From Crenothrix polyspora (GTDB lineage: Bacteria; Pseudomonadota; Gammaproteobacteria; Methylococcales; Methylomonadaceae), in contig NZ_FUKI01000097.1 in assembly GCF_900163755.1 (NCBI RefSeq), positions 1-44,741 of the forward strand: DNA of 44,741 bases. The letters run 5' to 3'. The notes under the pieces were generated by a model that was not told where the DNA came from, searched no databases, and worked only from the letters and a program-made list of their open reading frames with translations. Shown here in pieces: positions 1 through 8,450 of the stretch (position 1 is its first letter; every line of letters begins with the position of its first letter). Position numbers and translations under genes: made by a program.

Positions 1-100
1 GCTTCAATTTATTGATTTAAAACAATGTTGCCAATCGCTATAATTTTTTGTCATGTACAGAGTAAATAACCTATAATTTAGTGCAATCAAAAAATATTTA

Positions 101-128
101 TTGACAATATTATTAATCAACGTATATT
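101..128 (+). promoter_or_regulatory. Probable sigma70 promoter of the cold-shock gene
   Basis: TTGACA at 101-106 and TATATT at 123-128 are separated by 16 bases. A start near 135 would leave a leader of about 145 nt before the ATG at 281, in line with the long 5' leaders of cspA-family mRNAs. A second, weaker pair (TTGTCA 48-53, TATAAT 72-77) lies upstream. Positions 1-280 hold no gene that I can support. Confidence 0.55.
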
Positions 129-280
129 AGACGCTAGCTAGAAAATAGATTTACCCTCTGCTTACCATTTCGATATCTCTTCTGTAGTTCTTCGTCCTGT
201 TTGTCATTTTGTAATATCCAAATTTACCAGCTAGACCCGCCTAAAAAGGCGTTAATTTTCAAATTTTTATAGGACACATT

Positions 281-493
281 ATGTCAACAATGACTACAGG
301 CACAGTTAAATGGTTTAATTCAGAGAAAGGCTTTGGCTTTATCGAACAACAATCAGGCCCTGACGTTTTCGTACACTTTCAACAAATCAATAACGCCGGT
401 GGTTACAAATCACTGGATGAAGGCCAAAAAGTACAGTTTACCGTAGCACAAGGCCAAAAAGGCCTGCAAGCTGAAAATGTTACTGTAATCTAA
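281..493 (+). CDS. CspA-family cold-shock protein
   Basis: A 70-residue single cold-shock domain, full length for the family. The RNP1-like motif KGFGFI (about residues 16-21) and the RNP2-like motif VFVHF (about 29-33) are intact, as is the N-terminal GTVKWFN signature. Such proteins bind single-stranded RNA and DNA and melt mRNA structure in the cytoplasm. The start at 281 has an AGGA Shine-Dalgarno at 271-274; an in-frame ATG at 290 is a possible alternative. The gene stands alone behind a long leader, typical of post-transcriptional cold or growth-phase control. Which csp paralogue it is cannot be decided from sequence. Confidence 0.95.
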   Translation: MSTMTTGTVKWFNSEKGFGFIEQQSGPDVFVHFQQINNAGGYKSLDEGQKVQFTVAQGQKGLQAENVTVI

Positions 494-502
494 AGCCTGA
501 TC

Positions 503-530
503 AAAAAGTCGCGGCCTTTCTGGCCGCGAC
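503..530. terminator. Hairpin after the cold-shock gene
   Basis: Perfect 9-bp stem GTCGCGGCC (508-516) / GGCCGCGAC (522-530) with a 5-base loop, 15 bases after the csp stop. The A-run (503-507) lies on the left, so the U-tract is correct for a minus-strand transcript. On the plus strand it is a hairpin without a T-run. It may act in both directions or mainly stop transcription entering from the right. Confidence 0.6.
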
Positions 531-854
531 ACTGCTTAACCGCAAACAGTTAGATCTTATACAACACAAATCAAACTGTATGAATCACAAAAGCGCATTA
601 ACTTTGTGCGTATCAGCTTAAAAATTCACCTTATCATTTTGGTTGATTTTAAACTCATGGCATTGCACACTGGTGTAGCATTTCTTTGCGGTGGAAGGCG
701 TGCATAACCTAAACGTAGATGTTGCGGCGGTAAAGCTATTGTTTGCAATAAGGCGTTCGGTGAGCTTAAACAAGGAATCGAGCCGGCACACAACTTACGG
801 AATACACGGATTGCCTGCTTTTACTTACCTCAGACTTCACAAATCACATCTAAT

Positions 855-1070
855 TTATTCGTTTTTTTGGTCAGTTTCATCATTCTTTTCAGCATCATCA
901 CCATAATCACGCACCGTTTTATCTAACTTATTCTCGTTTGCGGACACCTTCATCATGAATACCATTCCGACAACAACCACTATCACCATCACTACTTCCA
1001 TCACCATTCGCATCATTGTCAGCACCACTGTTATGAAATTAAGAGCTAGCGGCACATCATGATCCGCCAT
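855..1070 (-). CDS. Possible small single-helix membrane protein
   Basis: A 71-residue frame that I do not recognise. Residues about 10-40 are hydrophobic and rich in Met and Val, enough for one transmembrane helix. The last 28 residues are charged (Asp, Glu, Lys, Asn). That two-part layout is protein-like, but the coding strand overlaps a triplet-rich tract that could produce such composition by chance. No good Shine-Dalgarno lies before the ATG at 1070. A Thr/Ile-rich short frame runs antisense to it (955-1062). At most one is likely real. Confidence 0.25.
   Translation of the reverse strand: MADHDVPLALNFITVVLTMMRMVMEVVMVIVVVVGMVFMMKVSANENKLDKTVRDYGDDAEKNDETDQKNE
955..1062 (+). CDS. Thr/Ile-rich 35-residue frame resembling a leader peptide
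   Basis: It reads M-N-T-I-P followed by four Thr and alternating Ile/Thr (ITITTSITIRII), a composition like the thr operon leader peptide ThrL of enterobacteria. No threonine gene and no clear attenuator follow; the next gene is convergent. The composition may simply come from the ATC/ACC-rich tract. I record it as a possibility only. Confidence 0.15.
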   Translation: MNTIPTTTTITITTSITIRIIVSTTVMKLRASGTS

Positions 1071-1227
1071 CTTGCAGGCTTACTCTACCAGCTTGTAGAC
1101 CTCATTCGCCAGCCTGTCAACCTCTTTCAGAATTCTGCGATTATTTTAATGGTAATTTCCGAACGGTTTACGTATTAAGTCAACAAGAAGAATGGCTTAA
1201 GCTGTTGCGTCCCAGTTTATAGAAAAT

Positions 1228-2958
1228 CTATCCTGCTATCCGATAAAGTAATATTAAAATAATAATCATCAGAATTACAGATAATCCCTGCCAAAAACGC
1301 AAAGGATTACGCTGTAGCAACGGAATATTATCTTCAGTGCGCATAAAGCTGGGATTCGGGGTATTCAGGTCGTATAAAAATTCCGATATTTCGTTATAAC
1401 GCAGCTGTAGTGTAATAGAGGTGGCTTTTTTTAACGCGCCATCCATCCAGGTCGGCACTAATGGGTTATGATGCAAACTGGGTACATAACGTAAACTGGC
1501 CAGATAACCAATACTGGGGTTTTCCGGCATGTCCTGGCCAAATGGCAAGCTACCATTGAGCATTTCATAGGCAATTACCGCCAGCGAATACAAGTCTGAT
1601 TTTACCGTACCCCGATGTTCGGTGTGATATTCAGGAGCAGTATAATTAAGCGTACCCAAAATATTATCGTTACTGTCAACACCCAGCGGCGCAATTTCAG
1701 CAATCCCAGCAATTTTTACCGAGCCAAAATCAATAATTTTTACCGTGCCGTTAGGAGCAAACATAATATTTTCCGGCTTCAAATCCTGGTGCAGCATCTC
1801 TTTACGGTGGAAGGCGTGCAAGCCTTTGGCAATCTGCTCCACTATTTTTCGAACCGTCACAATGTCGGCTTTGGGGTGGGCATCCATCCATTGCCTTAAA
1901 GTACGGCCATCCAAATATTCAGTAACATAATACACACAGCTTTTGGTGCGGTCGCTGCTGATAATTTTCAGCACGTTGTCATGATGGATGCGTTTACCAG
2001 CCCATTCTTCATGCAAAAAATGTTCGATAAAATGAGTGTCGTCGTCATACAAAATAGAAGGGGTTTTTAAAATGACCTGCTTACGGGTATGAGTATCCAG
2101 CGCCCGATAAATTTGCGTGCGTTTACTGGCGTGCAATTCCGCTTCTATGCGGTAGCCATCCAATAACATGCCCGGCTGCAAAAGCGGTGGGAATGGCAGG
2201 TTGGCATGGCGACGCAAGATTTCATCTTCTTTGGCATCGGGCAAACCGTCAACGCTAAGTAATTGGCAAGTTAGGTTGTCATCACTGTTATTGTCTTTGG
2301 CCTGTTGCACAATGCTAGCTGCACGCACCGATAATGCAGTGTCACCGATGAGTAGCTGCTTTAAGGTTTTATCGTCAATAAAATCATGGATACCGTCGGT
2401 GGTCATTAAAAACAAGTCGTCTTTTTCCAGGGGCAAGGTTTTGTAATCGACTTCAAGGCGCGGTTCTATGCCCATTGCACGGCTTAAATAGTTTTTATCA
2501 TTGGCCAGATAAATGCGGTGGTCACGGGTCAGTTGTTCAAGATTGCCTTGGCGCAGGCGGTAAATACGGGAATCACCGACATGAAAGATATGCACGGTAG
2601 TAGATTTTAAAATGACAATACTCAAGGTACTGACCATGCCCTTGGTCGATTGGTAACGGATTTGCCCCTGGCTGTACAACCAGGAATTGGTCGCCGACAA
2701 TATCTTTTGCCCTGCCTGTTTAACAGACCAGCTATCGGGTGTGCTGTAATAATCGCTTAAAAAACTGCCAATACAGGACTGGCTGGCCAGCTGGCCAGCC
2801 TCGCTACCACTCATGCCATCGGCAATCGCAGCAGTGATGCCTTTGTGGGTGAGTTGCGGTTCGTTGGGGATAATAGCACCGACAAAATCTTCGTTGTCGG
2901 CTTTGATGCCTTTATCGGTGGCAAAACCTACGCTGGCTTTGAGTGTGGATGTGGTCAT
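1228..2958 (-). CDS. Bifunctional PP2C phosphatase / Ser-Thr protein kinase, membrane anchored
   Basis: A 576-residue fusion. Residues about 1-240 form a PP2C phosphatase: the metal-ligand motifs DNED (21-24) and ADGMSG (46-51), then HVGDSRIYR, TTDGIHDF and DDNLTC. Residues about 265-530 form a Hanks-type kinase with an ILK lysine motif, the catalytic loop HQDLKPEN (about 390), DFG (about 411) and a TAPEY activation segment. The Q in HQD replaces the usual R, so it is an RD-minus kinase. Residues about 553-573 are a C-terminal membrane helix, leaving both enzymes in the cytoplasm. Genes of this architecture often accompany nitrate/nitrite transporters, and here narK lies about 700 bases away on the same strand. 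A role in controlling nitrate uptake is inference. Confidence 0.9.
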   Translation of the reverse strand: MTTSTLKASVGFATDKGIKADNEDFVGAIIPNEPQLTHKGITAAIADGMSGSEAGQLASQSCIGSFLSDYYSTPDSWSVKQAGQKILSATNSWLYSQGQIRYQSTKGMVSTLSIVILKSTTVHIFHVGDSRIYRLRQGNLEQLTRDHRIYLANDKNYLSRAMGIEPRLEVDYKTLPLEKDDLFLMTTDGIHDFIDDKTLKQLLIGDTALSVRAASIVQQAKDNNSDDNLTCQLLSVDGLPDAKEDEILRRHANLPFPPLLQPGMLLDGYRIEAELHASKRTQIYRALDTHTRKQVILKTPSILYDDDTHFIEHFLHEEWAGKRIHHDNVLKIISSDRTKSCVYYVTEYLDGRTLRQWMDAHPKADIVTVRKIVEQIAKGLHAFHRKEMLHQDLKPENIMFAPNGTVKIIDFGSVKIAGIAEIAPLGVDSNDNILGTLNYTAPEYHTEHRGTVKSDLYSLAVIAYEMLNGSLPFGQDMPENPSIGYLASLRYVPSLHHNPLVPTWMDGALKKATSITLQLRYNEISEFLYDLNTPNPSFMRTEDNIPLLQRNPLRFWQGLSVILMIIILILLYRIAG

Positions 2959-3033
2959 ATTACTTGTAACCCTTTAACAATAAAAATAGAACACAGCTGA
3001 CACATCATATATCTCAACGATAGATTACCTTGT

Positions 3034-3054
3034 ATAGCATGACAACCATGCTAT
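3034..3054. promoter_or_regulatory. Inverted repeat, probable HigA operator
   Basis: A perfect 8-bp inverted repeat, ATAGCATG (3034-3041) and CATGCTAT (3047-3054) with a 5-base spacer, ends 9 bases before the higB start. Its position over the promoter fits autorepression by HigA or the HigBA complex. Confidence 0.6.
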
Positions 3055-3063
3055 CATTTCAGT

Positions 3064-3357
3064 ATGATTGAATCATTCAAGGATCAAGCCACCGAAGATA
3101 TTTTTAACGGCATCAACTCAAAAGCCGCTCGAAAAGTTTTCCCTAGAACCCTGTGGAACGTTGTAACAAGAAAATTGGATCAACTTGATTCTGTTCAATC
3201 ACTGGATGAGTTGAAAATTCCACCTGGCAATCGACTTGAAAGTCTTTTAGGTGACAGAAAAGCCGAACACAGTATTCGCATCAACGAACAATATCGAATA
3301 TGTTTTATCTGGGACAAATCAGGCCCTTGTAACGTAGTAATCACCGATTATCATTAA
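3064..3357 (+). CDS. higB: HigB-family toxin (RelE superfamily mRNA interferase)
   Basis: A 97-residue protein with the HigB pattern: an N-terminal SFKDQATEDIF segment, a central PPGNRLESL motif and a C-terminal YRICFIW...ITDYH end. Toxins of this family cleave mRNA in the translating ribosome and arrest growth until bound by HigA. It precedes its antitoxin by 9 bases, the toxin-first order typical of hig loci. A dyad repeat just upstream probably binds HigA. The pair sits between the kinase gene and narK, with the antitoxin stop overlapping the narK stop, so it is wedged into a nitrate cluster. A second higBA lies in an integron cassette at 43659. Confidence 0.93.
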   Translation: MIESFKDQATEDIFNGINSKAARKVFPRTLWNVVTRKLDQLDSVQSLDELKIPPGNRLESLLGDRKAEHSIRINEQYRICFIWDKSGPCNVVITDYH

Positions 3358-3366
3358 GGCATCATT

Positions 3367-3684
3367 ATGGTTCGTATTCCAACCCACAGAGAACCCACGC
3401 ATCCTGGCATCATGCTGCGGGATGAATTTCTTATACCCATGAACATCAGCCAACGTGACCTTGCCGACGCAATCCATGTGCCTTATCAACGCATCAATGA
3501 ATTGGTCAACCAGAAACGCGGTATAAGCCCCAGCACCGCATTACGCTTGGCCAAGTTTTTTGGTATGTCGGCTGATTTCTGGCTTAACTTGCAAATCCGC
3601 TGGGATCTGTTCAAAGCACAAGCAGCAGAAAAAAATGAGCTGGAATTAATTCAAGATTTCCACCACTTACAAAAATTAGCTTAA
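3367..3684 (+). CDS. higA: HigA-family antitoxin (XRE-type HTH)
   Basis: 105 residues with the HigA signature HPGIMLRDEFL (about 13-23) and a helix-turn-helix (about 28-60) that includes SQRDLADAI and RINELVNQKRGIS. A C-terminal LRLAKFFGMSADFWLNLQ helix pair follows. It neutralises HigB and represses the shared promoter. It follows higB in the same direction, and its last 9 bases overlap the convergent narK stop. The repressor probably acts on the inverted repeat at 3034-3054. Confidence 0.93.
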   Translation: MVRIPTHREPTHPGIMLRDEFLIPMNISQRDLADAIHVPYQRINELVNQKRGISPSTALRLAKFFGMSADFWLNLQIRWDLFKAQAAEKNELELIQDFHHLQKLA

Positions 3685-5166
3685 TTCAATCATCTCAATA
3701 GAGCCATCTTCCAAAACTTCTGCCATGTGGCCTTGCGGTTCGTCAATAAACTGCACGGCCAGCAACACAGTAACCGCTACCCCACCCATTACCAAGAAAA
3801 AAATTGACGGCGTAACAAACGACAGGATAGTCAAAAACAACACGCCGCCAACGTTACCATAAGCACCGACCATACCGGCAATCTGCCCCGTCATACGGCG
3901 CTTGATTAACGGCACGATGGCATACACTGCACCACAACCACCCGATACAAAGCAAGAACACGACATGGTGAGCAACACCACCACAACGATCGGCCACTCG
4001 GCAGTAATGGAAGACATAATAAAATAACCCAGCGCCATGCCGGCCATAAATACCGTTAAAGAAAATTTACGTCCAAACTTGTCGCTAAACCAGCCGCCCA
4101 TAGGCCGCGCCACCAGATTGATAAAAGCAAAACAGCCGCCTAACAAGCCCGCTTGTATCATGGTGATGCCTTGCGTTTCATGAAAAGTTTCAAAAAAGAA
4201 CATCGGCAACATTGATACTACGGCCAGTTCTGAACCGAAAGCAATCATATACGCCAAGTCTAAAATCGCCACTTGTTTAAACTTGTATTTATGAATCTCC
4301 TCAATAGGCTTTTGCAAATGCTCTTCATTAATATGCACGATTTTGTAAACGTTATAAGCAAACAGACACCAGATAGCAATATGGATGAAAACCGCTGTGG
4401 TATCTGATATCAGGCTAGTGAAATTAGCACCGCCAAATGAAGATACCTTCCAAGTGATCAGGCTTAACGCCGCATACAAAGGAATATTCATCAGCACGTA
4501 AAAAAACAGATCCCAGATACTGGACACTTCCATCGCACCGGCTTTTTTGGGTTTAAAGTAGGTTGAACCTTTGGGGGTGTCGGTCACGCTAAAAAAATAC
4601 ACCACTGAATACAGCAAGGCGATAACACCGGTGCAACCAATGGCATAACGCCAGCCGTCATCACCGCCGAACATCAACGCCAGTGATGGCAACGCGATAG
4701 CCGCAGCGGCCGAGCCAAAATTACCCCAGCCACCGTAAATGCCTTCAGCAATGCCCACTTGCCGTGCCGGAAACCATTCACCGACCATGCGGATGCCGAT
4801 AACAAAACCCGCACCAATAAAACCCATTAAAAATCGTGCCAGCGCCAGCTCTTGAAAGCTGTCTGCCGTGGCGAACATAAAGCACGGGACACTGCCCAGC
4901 GCCAGTAAGGTTGAATAGGTACGCTTAGGACCAAATTTATCCACCAGAATACCGATAATAATACGCGCCGGAATGGTCAGTGCTACATTTAATATCAGAA
5001 TGGTTTTGATTTCCGGCTGACTGAGATTAAGCGTTTTAGCTATCGACAGCATGAGCGGCGCATGGTTAAACCACACCACAAAGCTGATGAAGAACGCTAT
5101 CCAGGTCATGTGCAGGATTTTAATGTTCCCCGAAAACGAGAACAGGTTGAGTTTGGGTGATGACAT
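3676..5166 (-). CDS. narK: NarK-type nitrate/nitrite transporter (MFS, NNP family)
   Basis: About 496 residues and roughly 12 membrane helices. It carries the glycine-rich nitrate signatures of the NNP family (GGWGNFGSAAAA and GAYGNVGGVLF) and the two conserved substrate arginines, in IGIRMVGEWFP and NLVARPMGGWF. It moves nitrate in, or exchanges nitrate for nitrite, across the inner membrane. I chose the ATG at 5166 (protein starting MSSPKLN) because a GGAG site lies at the right distance; the frame stays open to 5184. The gene is divergent from nirB across a 366-base shared control region, and the neighbours point to assimilatory uptake. Confidence 0.93.
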   Translation of the reverse strand: MSSPKLNLFSFSGNIKILHMTWIAFFISFVVWFNHAPLMLSIAKTLNLSQPEIKTILILNVALTIPARIIIGILVDKFGPKRTYSTLLALGSVPCFMFATADSFQELALARFLMGFIGAGFVIGIRMVGEWFPARQVGIAEGIYGGWGNFGSAAAAIALPSLALMFGGDDGWRYAIGCTGVIALLYSVVYFFSVTDTPKGSTYFKPKKAGAMEVSSIWDLFFYVLMNIPLYAALSLITWKVSSFGGANFTSLISDTTAVFIHIAIWCLFAYNVYKIVHINEEHLQKPIEEIHKYKFKQVAILDLAYMIAFGSELAVVSMLPMFFFETFHETQGITMIQAGLLGGCFAFINLVARPMGGWFSDKFGRKFSLTVFMAGMALGYFIMSSITAEWPIVVVVLLTMSCSCFVSGGCGAVYAIVPLIKRRMTGQIAGMVGAYGNVGGVLFLTILSFVTPSIFFLVMGGVAVTVLLAVQFIDEPQGHMAEVLEDGSIEMIELS

Positions 5167-5532
5167 GATGAGTTGCTCCATCAAATAAAAGTTACGTTAT
5201 TTTAGGTAAAGCAATAGTTATGCCATAAAGTGAATTTGTGATTAGAGCTGGATTGAATCAGTGATGCTGCGCCTAATTTGGTGCGTGTTACGCTTGTTTT
5301 CTAAAAATAATGCTGCACGGCAGGTAGAAAAGCCTCCTTAATTAATTAAGATAATTCACTTTGATAGCCGTCTTTTTGCACTATAACGGCGCTGTACGCA
5401 CTGTTTTAATGCGTCAATACGCACGATTATCGCACCTACTTTAAAAAAAACTATTAATATCAGCTGCATATAGTTATGGCACACGAATTGCTTTATCTAA
5501 ACAAGAGATCAATCGCGTTATTGGAGTAAAAC
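5167..5532. promoter_or_regulatory. Divergent narK / nirB control region
   Basis: Holds the start regions of both operons. A perfect 14-bp palindrome CTTAATTAATTAAG lies at 5337-5350, and several CGCAC/GTGCG words occur between 5270 and 5445. I cannot assign a regulator or a confident promoter. NtrC, NarP or NasT-type control would be the usual candidates. Confidence 0.4.
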
Positions 5533-8070
5533 ATGAGTACAAAAAAATCGCTGGTCGTTATCGGTAATGGCATGGTCGGGCAGCACTTCTTAGCCAGCTT
5601 AGTCGCAAGCCAGTGCAAAGACAGTTATCACATTACGACTTTCTGCGAAGAGCCACGCGCCGCGTATGATCGGGTGCATTTATCGTCTTTTTTCTCAGGC
5701 AAGACCGCCGCTGATCTGGCTTTGGCTGATGAAGATTTTTTTGCCAATAATGATATTACCCTGCATCTGGGCGACAAGGCTGCGAATATCGACCGCAATA
5801 ACAAGACAGTCACTTCAGCCAAAGGCTTGACTATTGCTTATGACACGCTGGTATTGGCGACTGGATCATACCCTTTCGTGCCACCTGTGCCAGGACATGA
5901 TCGCCCCAATTGTTTAGTGTATCGGACTATTGAAGATTTAGAGGCGATGGCCAGTGCCGCGAAGACCAGCAAGGTCGGCGTGGTGGTAGGTGGTGGTTTA
6001 TTAGGTTTGGAAGCCGCCAAAGCATTAACTGATTTAGGCCTGGAAACCCATGTTGTCGAATTTGCGCCGCGCTTAATGGCCGTGCAGCTTGATGAAGGCG
6101 GCGGTGCCATGCTTAGGCGCAAGGTTGAAGCTTTGGGCTTGCAGGTGCATACCGGCAAAAATACCACCTTGATTACCGATGGTGAGCAGTGTGTGAACAA
6201 AATGTGCTTTGCCGATGGTGAGGAGCTGGAAACCGATATTGTACTGTTCTCAGCCGGTATCCGTCCGCGTGATGACATAGCCCGTTCTTGTGGACTGGAC
6301 GTTGGGCCACGCGGTGGTATCGTGATCGACAACCAGTGCAAAACCTCCGACCCTGCTATTTATGCCATTGGTGAATGTGCGTTATGGAACGGCATGATTT
6401 ACGGTCTGGTTGCACCTGGCTATAGCATGGCGCGTACTGTTGTCGCTGATTTAGCTGGGGAAGAAGGCAGTTTTACCGGCGCGGATATGAGTACCAAACT
6501 CAAGCTGATGGGTGTTGACGTGGCCAGTATCGGTGATGCCCATGCCAAGTCGCAAGGCGCACTGGTGTACACCTATCAAAATGGTGCCAGCGAAGTCTAT
6601 AAACGACTGGTGGTCAGTCAGGACAAAAAACAGTTGCTGGGCGCGGTGTTGGTCGGTGAGGTATCGGGTTACGGGACTTTATTGCAGTACTGTTTGAATG
6701 GTATCGAATTGCCGGAAAACCCCGACTCGCTGATTTTACCGCCACGCGGTGATGAATCGGTAGGCTTGGGGCCGGATGCCCTGCCGATGTCGGCACAAAT
6801 CTGTTCTTGTTATGATGTGAGCAAAGGCGCAATCTGTCAGGCGATAGAGGCGGGCGCTATCACCCTGGGCGCTTTAAAAGCACAAACCAAAGCCGCGACT
6901 GGCTGCGGTGGTTGCGGAGCGTTGCTAAAATCGGTCATGGACTGCGAATTGACCAAGCACGGTATCGCGGTCAGCACCGATCTGTGTGAACATTTTCCCT
7001 ACACCCGCCAAGATTTATATAACCTTGTAGTCGTCGAGCAAATCAAGACCTTTAATGACCTGCTGGAAACACACGGCAAAGGCAGTGGCTGTGACATCTG
7101 TAAACCCGCCATCGGTTCTATCCTGGCCTCGTACTGGAATGAATACGTGTTGGCCAAGGAGCATCTGGGCTTGCAAGATACCAATGATACTTTTCTGGCC
7201 AATATGCAAAAAGACGGTACGTATTCAGTCGTACCGCGTATTACTGGCGGGGAGATCAGCCCCGACATGCTGATTGCGCTCGGTCAGGTCGGTAAAAAAT
7301 ACCAGCTGTACACCAAGATTACCGGCGGCCAACGGGTTGACTTGTTTGGTGCGCGGGTCGACCAGTTACCGCACATCTGGAAAGAATTGATTGATGCGGG
7401 CTTTGAATCAGGTCATGCTTATGGCAAATCCTTACGCACGGTTAAATCCTGTGTCGGTAGTTCCTGGTGTCGCTACGGTGTAGACGATAGCGTCGGTTTG
7501 GCGATAGAGCTGGAGAACCGTTATAAAGGTTTGCGTTCCCCGCACAAGCTTAAATTTGCCGTTTCCGGCTGTACCCGCGAGTGTGCTGAAGCACAAAGCA
7601 AAGATGTCGGCGTGATAGCGACGGAAAACGGCTGGAATCTATACGTGTGCGGAAATGGCGGCATGAAGCCACGCCATGCCGATTTATTTGCCACCGGTTT
7701 GGATAAAGAAACCTTGATTAAATACATCGACCGTTTCCTGATTTTCTATGTACGCACGGCAGCGCGTTTGCAACGCACTTCCGTTTGGATGGAAAACATG
7801 GAAGGTGGCTTGGATTATCTAAAATCAGTGGTGATTGATGACAAACTGGGGCTGTGCGGGCAACTGGAACAACAAATGACCTATGTCATTGACACCTACC
7901 AATGCGAGTGGAAAACCACGATTGAAGATGAGAACAAGCTGAAACGCTTCCGCCACTTTATCAACAGCGACCAGCCCGATGATAACGTGGTGTTCGTGGA
8001 AGAACGCGGCCAAATTCGCCCTGCAGATGAAGAAGAGCGCAAGCATTTTAAAATCATGGAGGTGGCTTAA
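5533..8070 (+). CDS. nirB: Assimilatory NAD(P)H nitrite reductase, large subunit
   Basis: 845 residues, full length. Domain order is as follows. A FAD/NAD(P)-binding oxidoreductase occupies residues 1 to about 400, with VVIGNGMVGQHF at the N terminus and a second Rossmann motif VVGGGLLGLEAAK. A BFD-type [2Fe-2S] domain follows (CSCYD ... TGCGGCG, about 418-460). The last part is the sulfite/nitrite reductase fold, with siroheme/[4Fe-4S] ligands Cys640, Cys646, Cys680 and Cys684. It reduces nitrite to ammonium with six electrons in the cytoplasm. It leads nirD, sharing one base of the stop/start, and lies opposite the nitrate transporter. Confidence 0.96.
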   Translation: MSTKKSLVVIGNGMVGQHFLASLVASQCKDSYHITTFCEEPRAAYDRVHLSSFFSGKTAADLALADEDFFANNDITLHLGDKAANIDRNNKTVTSAKGLTIAYDTLVLATGSYPFVPPVPGHDRPNCLVYRTIEDLEAMASAAKTSKVGVVVGGGLLGLEAAKALTDLGLETHVVEFAPRLMAVQLDEGGGAMLRRKVEALGLQVHTGKNTTLITDGEQCVNKMCFADGEELETDIVLFSAGIRPRDDIARSCGLDVGPRGGIVIDNQCKTSDPAIYAIGECALWNGMIYGLVAPGYSMARTVVADLAGEEGSFTGADMSTKLKLMGVDVASIGDAHAKSQGALVYTYQNGASEVYKRLVVSQDKKQLLGAVLVGEVSGYGTLLQYCLNGIELPENPDSLILPPRGDESVGLGPDALPMSAQICSCYDVSKGAICQAIEAGAITLGALKAQTKAATGCGGCGALLKSVMDCELTKHGIAVSTDLCEHFPYTRQDLYNLVVVEQIKTFNDLLETHGKGSGCDICKPAIGSILASYWNEYVLAKEHLGLQDTNDTFLANMQKDGTYSVVPRITGGEISPDMLIALGQVGKKYQLYTKITGGQRVDLFGARVDQLPHIWKELIDAGFESGHAYGKSLRTVKSCVGSSWCRYGVDDSVGLAIELENRYKGLRSPHKLKFAVSGCTRECAEAQSKDVGVIATENGWNLYVCGNGGMKPRHADLFATGLDKETLIKYIDRFLIFYVRTAARLQRTSVWMENMEGGLDYLKSVVIDDKLGLCGQLEQQMTYVIDTYQCEWKTTIEDENKLKRFRHFINSDQPDDNVVFVEERGQIRPADEEERKHFKIMEVA

Positions 8071-8450
8071 TGATGCCCTGGAAAGATGTGTGCAGTAGCG
8101 ATGATTTGCAACCGGATTCGGGTGTCTGCGCGTTGGTTGCCGGTCAACAAGTGGCGGTTTTTTACAGGGTCAAGGAACAGGCGGTTTATGCTATCCATAA
8201 CTACGACCCTATAGGTAAAGCCAATGTGCTGTCGCGTGGCATGATAGGTGATGTAAAGGGTGAGCCTGTGGTGGCATCGCCTTTATATAAACAGCATTTT
8301 AGCCTGAAGACCGGTGTTTGCATTGAAGATGAACAGATTTCTGTTCCTGTGTATCCGGTGCGCCTCCATAACGGTCGAGTAGAAATACAGGTAGCACTGT
8401 CCAATAACGGTGAGATGAAAACGTCTATTCATGAAGAGGCCAGCGTATGA
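8070..8450 (+). CDS. nirD: Nitrite reductase small subunit
   Basis: 126 residues with the Rieske-like fold of NirD. The cluster ligands are absent, as usual for this subunit: the positions expected to hold Cys-His pairs read NYDPIG and SPLYKQHFSL. It partners NirB. The start ATG at 8070 shares an A with the nirB stop, and GGAGG at 8059-8063 lies within the end of nirB, so translation is coupled. It ends with a 4-base ATGA overlap with the next gene. Confidence 0.92.
   Translation: MMPWKDVCSSDDLQPDSGVCALVAGQQVAVFYRVKEQAVYAIHNYDPIGKANVLSRGMIGDVKGEPVVASPLYKQHFSLKTGVCIEDEQISVPVYPVRLHNGRVEIQVALSNNGEMKTSIHEEASV

Larger units (their letters stand above)
531..1227. other. Gap without a confident gene
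   Basis: About 700 bases between the csp hairpin and the kinase gene. Its main feature is a low-complexity stretch (about 885-1030) rich in ATC/ACC/CAC triplets. This opens frames on both strands, listed separately with low confidence. Nothing else is recognisable. Confidence 0.5.

Noticed and set aside
691..906. Plus-strand 71-residue frame after the cold-shock gene
   Set aside because: No Shine-Dalgarno, no domain, ends in a low-complexity Ser/Phe stretch.
5838..6341. Long minus-strand frame inside nirB
   Set aside because: Antisense to a clearly conserved oxidoreductase domain, rich in Ser/Pro/Thr, no start signal. A shadow of nirB codon use.
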